A DNA stretch of 17,874 bases, taken from contig JBBDXI010000085.1 of NCBI GenBank assembly GCA_040902425.1, forward strand, positions 1 to 17,874, read 5' to 3'. Shown piece by piece: positions 8,001-13,747 of the stretch. The DNA comes from JBBDXI01 sp040902425. GTDB taxonomy: Bacteria > Planctomycetota > Phycisphaerae > Phycisphaerales > UBA1924. The first letter of the stretch is position 1; each line of letters opens with the position of its first letter. The position numbers and the translations under genes are program-made. The notes below the pieces were generated by a model. It worked only from the letters and a program-made list of their open reading frames with translations. It was not told the origin of the DNA and did not search any database.

Positions 8001-8995
8001 CTCCGCGACACCCGCGGGTTCATCTCGACCACCACCATCTCGAACCGCTTCTTCCCATCCGCGCCCGGCGCTGGGTCGGGGTTCACCGCGAACTGAACGT
8101 TGCTCCCGCCGGTCTCCACCCCCACGGCCCGCATGATCGCAAAGGCCGCATCCCGCATCGCCTGGTATTCCTTGTCCGTCAGCGTCAGGATCGGCGCCAC
8201 CGTGATCGAGTCCCCCGTGTGCACGCCCATCGGGTCGATGTTCTCGATCCCGCACACCACGATGCAGTTGTCCTTGCGGTCCCGGACCACCTCCAGCTCG
8301 AACTCCTTCCACCCGATCACGCTCTGGTCAATCTGCACCTGCGAGATCATCGACGCGGCCAGCCCCCGCGCCAGCAGGTCGCGGAACTCGTCGCGGTTGT
8401 ACGCGATCCCCCCGCCCGTGCCCCCCAGCGTGAACGCCGGCCGCAGGATCGCCGGCAGCCCGATCTCCTCCAGGGCCGCGACCCCCTCCTCCACCGTCGA
8501 GACAACCTTCGCCTTGGGCAGCCTCAGCCCCAGCCCCTCGCAGATCTCCTTGAACTTCTGCCGGTCCTCCGCGCGATGGATCACCTCGCGGTTGGCCCCG
8601 ATCATCTCGATCCCGAACTCCTTCAGCGTCCCCTCGTCGAAGAGCTTGCACGCGCAGTTCAGCGCCGTCTGCCCCCCCAGCGTCGGCAGGATCGCGTCGA
8701 TCCTGGTGGCTCCGCTCCTGGTGGCTCCGCTCTCCAGAGCGGAGAGTTCCAGCTCCTTCCGGATGATCTTCCGCACCGCCTCCGGCGTGATCGGCTCGAT
8801 GTACGTCCGGTCGCTGAACTGCGGGTCCGTCATGATCGTCGCCGGGTTGCTGTTCACCAGCACGATCCGGTACCCCTCGGCCTTCAGCGCCTTGCACGCC
8901 TGCGTCCCGGAGTAATCGAACTCGCACCCCTGCCCGATGACAATCGGCCCGGACCCCAGGACAAGGATGGTGCGGATGTCGGTTCGCTTGGGCAT
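5051..8995 (-). CDS. carB: Carbamoyl-phosphate synthase large subunit with several insertions
   Basis: CarB makes carbamoyl phosphate from bicarbonate, ammonia and two ATP for pyrimidine and arginine synthesis, with ammonia from CarA (not in this window). Both synthetase halves are present: [19 protein letters not shown] (12-30), [10 protein letters not shown] (191-200) and [20 protein letters not shown] (324-343); then [18 protein letters not shown] (644-661), the insert, [12 protein letters not shown] (841-852), [13 protein letters not shown] (916-928) and [18 protein letters not shown] (1058-1075). The allosteric MGS-like domain ends the protein, with STGEVMGI at 1131-1138. The length is 1314 residues against 1073 in E. 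coli. Extra blocks lie near 84-98, 305-319, 615-637, 716-836 and 973-989, always between conserved secondary structures, so the enzyme is probably functional. ATG at 8995 fits the family start; no Shine-Dalgarno is evident. Gene identity is certain, the role of the inserts unknown. Confidence 0.97.
   Translation of the reverse strand: [1314 protein letters not shown]
6046..6064. repeat. REP-like palindrome inside carB
   Basis: A perfect hairpin, GTCGGCTC-TCC-GAGCCGAC, preceded directly by GTAG (6042-6045). A GTAG tetranucleotide 5' of a palindrome is the layout of REP elements associated with RAYT transposases. It encodes part of an extra loop ([14 protein letters not shown]) in CarB, around residues 976-989, absent from E. 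coli CarB at that point. Confidence 0.65.
6488..6850 (-). other. In-frame insertion of about 120 codons within carB
   Basis: Encodes CarB residues 716-836. In E. coli CarB the helix LEDVLEIVRIEKPK runs straight into the strand GVIVQYGGQTP; here about 120 residues separate the equivalent helix ([11 protein letters not shown]) from the strand ([11 protein letters not shown]). The insert reads like folded protein: Ala-rich helix (residues 742-768), strand pair ([20 protein letters not shown], 777-796; PRRLIQVDE, 798-806), and charged helix ([20 protein letters not shown], 814-833). DNA composition is a little lower in G+C (about 62% by hand over 6541-6840). It lacks the size and splice residues of an intein. 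The exact borders are uncertain by several residues. Confidence 0.75.
6792..6860. repeat. Nested inverted repeats at one edge of the large carB insertion
   Basis: At the N-terminal edge of the insertion there are GAGTCG ... CGACTC (six-bp arms, six-base loop, within about 6818-6837), and AGCGGC-N10-GCCGCT just beyond it (about 6839-6860), with another GCCGCT at about 6793-6798 that can pair with the same AGCGGC. These may be remnants of the element that created the insertion, or may be chance in GC-rich coding DNA. Confidence 0.35.
7111..7142. repeat. Four perfect tandem copies of an 8-bp unit inside carB
   Basis: CGTCGCTC is repeated four times without error (GAGCGACG on the coding strand). 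It encodes the Arg/Glu/Ser/Asp-rich linker (residues 615-637, [21 protein letters not shown]) between the oligomerisation domain and the second synthetase half. The unit is not a multiple of three, so gain or loss of one copy would shift the reading frame. Confidence 0.85.
8702..8744. repeat. 15-bp tandem duplication plus perfect palindrome inside carB
   Basis: CCTGGTGGCTCCGCT occurs twice in tandem (8702-8716 and 8717-8731), giving the repeated peptide [10 protein letters not shown]. The second copy runs into a perfect hairpin, CTCCGCTC (8725-8732), loop TCCA, GAGCGGAG (8737-8744). The whole encodes an extra loop of about 15 residues (84-98) that E. coli CarB lacks. Its hairpin shares the core GCTC-TCC-GAGC with the one at 6046-6064. 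Confidence 0.8.
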
Positions 8996-9164
8996 GGTCG
9001 TACCGCGCGGGGGAGCGGTGGGGGGTCTGGCTCCCGGGGCCGGGGAATCGCTGTCAGGGGCTCAGGACGGTGGGTCGCCCTAAGAACGGAGCGTAGGCGG
9101 AACCGCCCATTCTCGCAAACCGCCGCCCAACGCCCCGCCCGCGCTTCAGCACCCTCCCCGCCAC

Positions 9165-9172
9165 GCCGATAA
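9165..9172 (+). promoter_or_regulatory. Possible flagellar sigma-28 (FliA) -10 element
   Basis: GCCGATAA is an exact match to the -10 consensus of flagellar sigma-28 promoters and lies just upstream of the flagellin gene. The -35 partner (consensus TAAA, about 15 bases further upstream) is poor. If used, transcription would begin only about five bases before the GTG start, so the mRNA would be nearly leaderless, which agrees with the lack of a Shine-Dalgarno. Confidence 0.5.
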
Positions 9173-9183
9173 CGCGCCCGGCC

Positions 9184-9951
9184 GTGATCTCCGCCCTCAC
9201 CAACCTCGGCGCCCTCATCGGCGTCGCCGCCCTGAACCGACATAACGCCGCCCTCGCCAAGTCGATGGAGCGGCTCGCCACCGGCCAGCGCATCAACCGC
9301 GCCTCGGATGACCCCGCCGGCATGGCCGCGGGCGACTCGCTCAAGGCCGAGCTCAACGCCATCACCCGCCAGATCGACCGCCTCACTTTCGAGGAGAAGC
9401 GGCTCGGCGCCATCGAGGGCGCCGAGAGCGTCATCACCGACCTCCTCCTGGAGCTCTCCGGCCTCGTGGTCAGCGCCGCCAGCACCGGCGGCGCCGGCCG
9501 CCGCGAGCGCGAGGCCGCCCAGGAGAGCGCCGACGCCATCCTCAAGACCCTGAACCACCTCGCGGCCAACACCACCTTCGACGGCAACCTCATCATCGCC
9601 TACCGCTCCTCCAAGAGCCTCGGCCTCGCCGCCCTCGCCCGCGGCGGCGAAGAGAACCTCATCAACGGCGACCTCGAGAAGGCCCAGAAGAGCGTCGAGG
9701 ATGCCCTCGCCTCCCTCACCACCTCCCGCGCCGGCGTCGGCATCCGCCAGAACGACATCCACGCCGAGGTCCAGGTCCTCCGCGCCCAGTTCGAGAACCT
9801 CACCGCCGCCCGCTCCCTGATCATGGACACCGACTACGCCGCCGAGATGGCCGAGATGGTCCGCCGCACCATGCTCCGCGAGGCCGCCCGCTTCGTCACC
9901 CAGCTCGCCCTCGAGCAGAACCGGAGCGTTGTCCTCAAGCTGCTGAGTTGA
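9184..9951 (+). CDS. Flagellin, minimal D0/D1 form
   Basis: A flagellar filament subunit, exported through the flagellar type III apparatus and polymerised outside the cell. The 255 residues carry the conserved N-terminal coiled region (ALNRHNAALAKSMERLATGQ, 16-35, then RINRASDDPAGMA) and the C-terminal one (LTAARSLIMDTDYAAEMAEM, 206-225, ending VVLKLLS). The middle is short, with only a small loop (TGGAGRRERE, 101-110) and no D2/D3 surface domains, so the filament would be thin and smooth. Typical enteric flagellins are about 500 residues. GTG at 9184 is chosen because the D0 helix would be cut by any later start. No other flagellar gene is nearby. Upstream is a perfect sigma-28-like -10. 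The symbol fliC is withheld because several paralogues usually exist in such genomes. Confidence 0.9.
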   Translation: MISALTNLGALIGVAALNRHNAALAKSMERLATGQRINRASDDPAGMAAGDSLKAELNAITRQIDRLTFEEKRLGAIEGAESVITDLLLELSGLVVSAASTGGAGRREREAAQESADAILKTLNHLAANTTFDGNLIIAYRSSKSLGLAALARGGEENLINGDLEKAQKSVEDALASLTTSRAGVGIRQNDIHAEVQVLRAQFENLTAARSLIMDTDYAAEMAEMVRRTMLREAARFVTQLALEQNRSVVLKLLS

Positions 9952-10058
9952 ATCGGGCCGCCTCCACGGGCTCGAAAGTCGATAGAGACCGGGACTAGAC
10001 TCGGCGTTCCCCGCCCCCCCCGGCCGCGGCCGCCCATGCCCGCGACCCCGGACCTTGC

Positions 10059-11882
10059 GTGTCCCGCTACACCCCCAAGCTGCTCGTCTGCCTCCGCGAG
10101 GGCTATACCCCGCGCGCCTTCCTCGGCGACCTGGGCGCCGGCGTCACCGTCGCCGTCATCGCCCTCCCCCTCGCGATGGCCCTCGGCATCGCCTCCATCC
10201 CCCAGCACGTCGCCGAGGACCTCCGGGCCATCCACCCATGGCTCAGCCCGCCCGCGATGGGCCTCTACACCGCCATCATCGCCGGCTTCCTCATCTCCGC
10301 CGTCGGCGGCTCCCGTGTCCAGATCGGCGGGCCCACCGCCGCCTTCATCCCCATCGTCGCCGCCATCGCCTCCACCCACGGCTACGAGGGCCTCGCCACC
10401 GCCACGCTCATGGCCGGGGTGCTGATCATCCTCATGGGCCTCTTCCGCTTCGGGGCCATGATCAAGTTCATCCCCTACCCGGTCACCACCGGCTTCACCG
10501 CCGGGATCGCGGTCATCATCGTCGCCTCGCAGCTCCGCGACTTCTTCGGCCTCACCGGCCCCGGCGGCGCCACCCTCGCGCTGCCCCCGGAGTTCATCCC
10601 CAAGCTCCAGCTCCTCGCCCGCCACGCCGACTCGATCAGCTGGCAGACCACCGCCGTCGGCGCTGGCTCCCTGGCAATCCTGATCCTCTTCCGCCGCTTC
10701 GTCCCGCGCATCCCCGGCGCCATCGTCGCCGTCGCCCTCTCCTCCGCCGCCGTCTACGCCCTCGGCCTCGATAAGGCGGCGGGGGGCGGGGTCGCCACCA
10801 TCGGCTCGGTCTTCGGCAGCCTGCCCAGCTCCCTCCCCGCCCCGCACCTGCCCGCGTTCAGCTTCGCGATGGTGGGGGAGCTCATCCCCTCCGCCGTCAC
10901 CATCGCCCTCCTCTGCGCCATCGAGAGCCTCCTCTCCGCCGTCGTCGCCGACGGCATGACCGGCCAGCGCCACAAGTCCGACGCCGAGCTCGTCGCCCAG
11001 GGCGTCGCCAACATCGGCTCGGTCTTCTTCTTCGGACTCCCCGCCACCGGCGCCATCGCCCGCACCGTCGCCAACATCAAGTCCGGCGGGCGCACGCCCA
11101 TCGCCGGCATCATCCACGCCGCCTGCCTCCTGGGCTTCATGCTCCTGCTGGCGCCCCTCGCCAAGACCATCCCCCTCGCCGCCCTCGCCTCCATCCTCCT
11201 CGTCGTCGCCTGGAACATCTCCGAGATCGACCACTTCCGCAGCCTCCTGCGCGCCCCCAAGAGCGACGTCGCCGTCCTGCTCACCACCTTCGGCCTCACC
11301 GTCTTCACCGACCTCACCATCGCCGTCACCACCGGCATGGTCATCGCCTCCATGCTGTTCATGAAGCGCATGGCCGACGTCAGCGGCGTCCAGGCCATCA
11401 CCCGCGAGTTCCAGAACGGCTCGGATGACGCCGAGCGGACCGACCCCATCGGCGACCCCAAGGACCCCCGCTCCCTCGCCCGGCGCGACGTCCCCCCGGG
11501 GATCGAGGTCTTCGAGATCAACGGCCCGTTCTTCTTCGGCGTCGCCGACCGCCTCAAGGACACGCTCAACCAGTTCGAGCGCCCGCCGCGGATCTTCATC
11601 CTCCGCATGCGCCTCGTCCCCGCCATGGATGCCACCGGCATGCACGCCCTCGAGGAGTTCCACCGCAAGTGCCACCGCCAGGGCATCCGCCTGCTCCTCG
11701 CCGGCGTCCACGCCCAGCCGCTCTTCGCCATGACCAACGCCGGCCTCGACCGCACGATCGGCGTCGAGAACATGTTCGAGAACCTCGACGATGCCCTCGC
11801 CGCGGCGCGGGGCATCCTCCACCCGGCGCCCCCCGCCGCCGGGCCACCCCTCGCGGGCGCGAGCGCCGGCTCATCCCGCTGA
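10059..11882 (+). CDS. SulP-family anion transporter with STAS domain
   Basis: An inner-membrane transporter of the SulP/SLC26 family; members move sulfate or bicarbonate, often with Na+ or H+. The 607-residue product has the typical membrane core, with GDLGAGVTVAVIALPLAMAL (23-42), the substrate-site helix region GGSRVQIGGPTAAFIPIV (83-100), and the second half-helix region with SAVVADGMTGQRHKSDAELV (293-312) and GLPATGAIART (326-336). A cytoplasmic STAS domain follows from about 480 to 590, with AMDATGMHALEEF (522-534) at the position of the SpoIIAA-like regulatory loop. A low-complexity Pro/Ala tail ends it. The start is GTG; an ATG at 10036 is out of frame. A weak promoter pair (TCGAAA 9972-9977, TAGACT 9996-10001) precedes it. 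Substrate is undetermined. Confidence 0.9.
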   Translation: MSRYTPKLLVCLREGYTPRAFLGDLGAGVTVAVIALPLAMALGIASIPQHVAEDLRAIHPWLSPPAMGLYTAIIAGFLISAVGGSRVQIGGPTAAFIPIVAAIASTHGYEGLATATLMAGVLIILMGLFRFGAMIKFIPYPVTTGFTAGIAVIIVASQLRDFFGLTGPGGATLALPPEFIPKLQLLARHADSISWQTTAVGAGSLAILILFRRFVPRIPGAIVAVALSSAAVYALGLDKAAGGGVATIGSVFGSLPSSLPAPHLPAFSFAMVGELIPSAVTIALLCAIESLLSAVVADGMTGQRHKSDAELVAQGVANIGSVFFFGLPATGAIARTVANIKSGGRTPIAGIIHAACLLGFMLLLAPLAKTIPLAALASILLVVAWNISEIDHFRSLLRAPKSDVAVLLTTFGLTVFTDLTIAVTTGMVIASMLFMKRMADVSGVQAITREFQNGSDDAERTDPIGDPKDPRSLARRDVPPGIEVFEINGPFFFGVADRLKDTLNQFERPPRIFILRMRLVPAMDATGMHALEEFHRKCHRQGIRLLLAGVHAQPLFAMTNAGLDRTIGVENMFENLDDALAAARGILHPAPPAAGPPLAGASAGSSR

Positions 11883-11934
11883 GAGCCCCGTGGGGGGCGC
11901 GCCCGCCGGATATTCTGCGCCCGCCGCGGGGGCG

Positions 11935-11944
11935 NNNNNNNNNN
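11935..11944. other. Assembly gap (ten N)
   Basis: Ten undetermined bases, flanked by G/C-only sequence, mark a scaffold join of unknown true length 53 bases after the SulP stop. Any frame read across it is not meaningful, and adjacency of the two sides depends on the assembly. Confidence 0.98.
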
Positions 11945-12048
11945 GGGGGGGCCCTGGCCCGCGTGATCGCCCCCGGCCGCGCCCGCAGCCGCCTGACCCT
12001 CCCCGCGTCCCGTGCCGGGGCCGGCGACAAAGGTCTATCGTCCGCCTC

Positions 12049-12378
12049 ATGGCCCTCAGCTTCGACCGCGCGATCTCGATGTTCCTCGACGTCCTCGGCG
12101 CCCCGCACTCCCAGGGTCCGGGGTGGATGAAGTGGGAATGCCGCGTGGAGCGCCGCCCCGCGGTGATCACGCTCCGCGAGCGCGCCGGCGCGTGCCTCGC
12201 CGCCTTCGACAAGCCCTGGCCCGACACCGGCCCCCTGGCCAACATCGGCTTCATCGAGCTCCCGGGCGAGCGGGCCGCCGTCTGGCTCCTCCGGCACCTC
12301 GTCGAGACCAACACCTGCGCCGGCCGCACCAACAGCCGGTGGCCCCGCGAGGCCGGCCCCACGCCCCTGGCCTCCTGA
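12049..12378 (+). CDS. Hypothetical protein, about 109 residues
   Basis: I do not recognise this protein. It begins MALSFDRAISMFLDVLGAP, has no signal peptide or membrane segment, and shows a mixed alpha/beta pattern: helix (FDRAISMFLDVLG), strands (WMKWECRVERRPAVITLRER, about 26-45), and a later strand-helix (NIGFIELPGERAAVWLLRHL, 65-84) before a short polar tail. Four well-spaced aromatic and charged blocks and a normal composition argue that it is real rather than chance. The ATG at 12049 is used because the frame upstream passes through the N gap and has low-complexity content. It ends 14 bases from the convergent desaturase stop. The two genes are on opposite strands, so they are not an operon. 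Confidence 0.6.
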   Translation: MALSFDRAISMFLDVLGAPHSQGPGWMKWECRVERRPAVITLRERAGACLAAFDKPWPDTGPLANIGFIELPGERAAVWLLRHLVETNTCAGRTNSRWPREAGPTPLAS

Positions 12379-12392
12379 CCGTTCACCGCGCC

Positions 12393-13505
12393 TCAGCCGG
12401 CACCCTCCGGCAGCCCCATCCGCCGCAGCCACCGGTAGTGCGACGCCAGCCCCGCCCGGAACGTCGCGTGCTCGTTGTACCTCACCCCGAACTCGCGGCA
12501 CGTCTCCTCCACGATCCGCGACATCGCCGGATAGTTCACGTGGCTGATGCGCGGGAACAGGTGGTGCTCGATCTGGTAGTTCAGCCCCCCCAGCAGCCAG
12601 GACACCATCCGGCTGCGCCTCGAGAAGTCCACCGTGCTCTCCGTCTGGTGGATGGCCCAGGCGTTCTCGATCAGGTTCACGTCGGTCGGCGCTGCGAACT
12701 CCGCGCACTCCACCGCGTGCGCCAGCTGGAACACGATGCTCAGCGTGATCCCCACCACCATCCCCACCACGCCGTAGTACACCAGCACCACCCACCACGG
12801 GTGGATCAGCATCGGGATGCCCAGCGCCAGCACCAGGAAGGTCGCCTTGCCCCCCAGGAACACCGCCAGGTTCCACCCCCGCGGCCGCGGGATCGGGTGC
12901 TCGCCCAGCCGCCCGTGGATCACATCCAGGTAGTCCCCGAAGATCTGCCACCGGATCGCCATCAGCCCGTACAGCGGCCACATGTACAGGTGCTGCCACC
13001 GGTGCACCGCCAGCCGCTTCTGGTACGGCGTCAGCCGCCCCAGCGCCCCCAGGTCGATGTCGGTGTCGTGCCCCGTGATGTTCACGTATGTGTGGTGCAG
13101 CACCGAGTGCCGGTAGTGCCATACGTACGAACTGCCGCCGATCAGGTCCAGCGTCGTCGCCGCCAGCGTGTTCACCCACGGGCGCGCCGAGAACGCGTCG
13201 TGCCCCCCCTCGTGCTGGATGTTCAGCCCAACCCCCGCCGTCGCCAGCCCCAGCAGCACCGCCAGCGGCACCGCCTGCCACCACGCCCCCGCGAAAAACA
13301 CCAGCAGCACGTACAGCCCCGCGACCGAGGCCAGGATCACCCCCGACTTCAGGTACAGCGACGGGCAGTCGCGCCGGCACCGCCCCGTCCGTTCGAAGTA
13401 CTCGTCCACCCGCCGGCGCAGCTCCACCTGAAACCGGTTGTCGCCCGCGAACTTGGGGTGCCGGGCAACGCGCGCGCCCGGGGATGCCAGAGAAGGATCC
13501 ATCAT
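12393..13505 (-). CDS. Membrane fatty acid desaturase (DesA3/linoleoyl-CoA desaturase-like)
   Basis: A di-iron membrane desaturase that inserts a cis double bond in acyl chains using O2 and an electron donor. From the ATG at 13505 it has 370 residues. The three histidine boxes are HEGGHD (98-103), HSVLHH (133-138) and QIEHH (311-315), the Q in the third box being typical of the front-end (delta-5/delta-6) and COG3239 group. Four or so hydrophobic segments lie around 54-95 and 215-262, consistent with two hairpins. There is no fused cytochrome b5, so electrons must come from a separate ferredoxin or cytochrome. A GTG at 13583 would add 26 residues of low-complexity sequence and is less likely; the second ATG at 13502 is equally possible. 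Regiospecificity cannot be read from sequence. Confidence 0.9.
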   Translation of the reverse strand: MMDPSLASPGARVARHPKFAGDNRFQVELRRRVDEYFERTGRCRRDCPSLYLKSGVILASVAGLYVLLVFFAGAWWQAVPLAVLLGLATAGVGLNIQHEGGHDAFSARPWVNTLAATTLDLIGGSSYVWHYRHSVLHHTYVNITGHDTDIDLGALGRLTPYQKRLAVHRWQHLYMWPLYGLMAIRWQIFGDYLDVIHGRLGEHPIPRPRGWNLAVFLGGKATFLVLALGIPMLIHPWWVVLVYYGVVGMVVGITLSIVFQLAHAVECAEFAAPTDVNLIENAWAIHQTESTVDFSRRSRMVSWLLGGLNYQIEHHLFPRISHVNYPAMSRIVEETCREFGVRYNEHATFRAGLASHYRWLRRMGLPEGAG

Positions 13506-13705
13506 CGGTTCGGCCCGATCGGTCGTGGGTGGTTCGTTCGTGGTGGTCGGACAGTCAGCGACGATCAACCGCGCCGGTCGCACCGCGGCCGTCGGGCCGT
13601 GATCCGCGCGGGGTCACCAGTCTATTGCCCCTGGGCGGCGGACGCCGGGCCCGTCCCGCCCGCTCACCGGCTCCGGGGAAACATCCTTCACCCCTCTCGC
13701 CTCCC

Positions 13706-13711
13706 TAAAAT
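13706..13711 (+). promoter_or_regulatory. Possible -10 box for the HGD-family gene
   Basis: TAAAAT matches the TATAAT consensus at five of six positions and lies in the divergent gap between the desaturase and HGD-family genes. The -35 region is weak. Transcription from here would begin near 13718, giving a leader of about 30 bases that includes a GGAG before the ATG at 13748, which supports that start over the ATG at 13715. Confidence 0.35.
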
Positions 13712-13747
13712 GCGATGGACCCCCGTTCATCCCCGGAGCCAGCGCCC

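Noticed and set aside
5051..8995. carB as a pseudogene because of its many inserts
   Set aside because: All inserts keep the frame, lie between secondary structures, and every ATP-grasp and domain landmark is intact.
9834..11822. 662-residue open frame on the minus strand opposite the SulP gene
   Set aside because: Composition is Gly/Asp/Glu-rich and repetitive, as expected of the antisense of a GC-rich gene; the plus-strand frame encodes a clear transporter.
11885..11900. Terminator after the SulP gene (GCCCC-GTG-GGGGGC)
   Set aside because: The hairpin is short and lacks a T-tract; nearby G runs make it likely to be chance.
11791..12378. Longer form of the 12049 gene starting at 11791
   Set aside because: That frame runs through the SulP gene's end and the N gap, so the translation there is meaningless.
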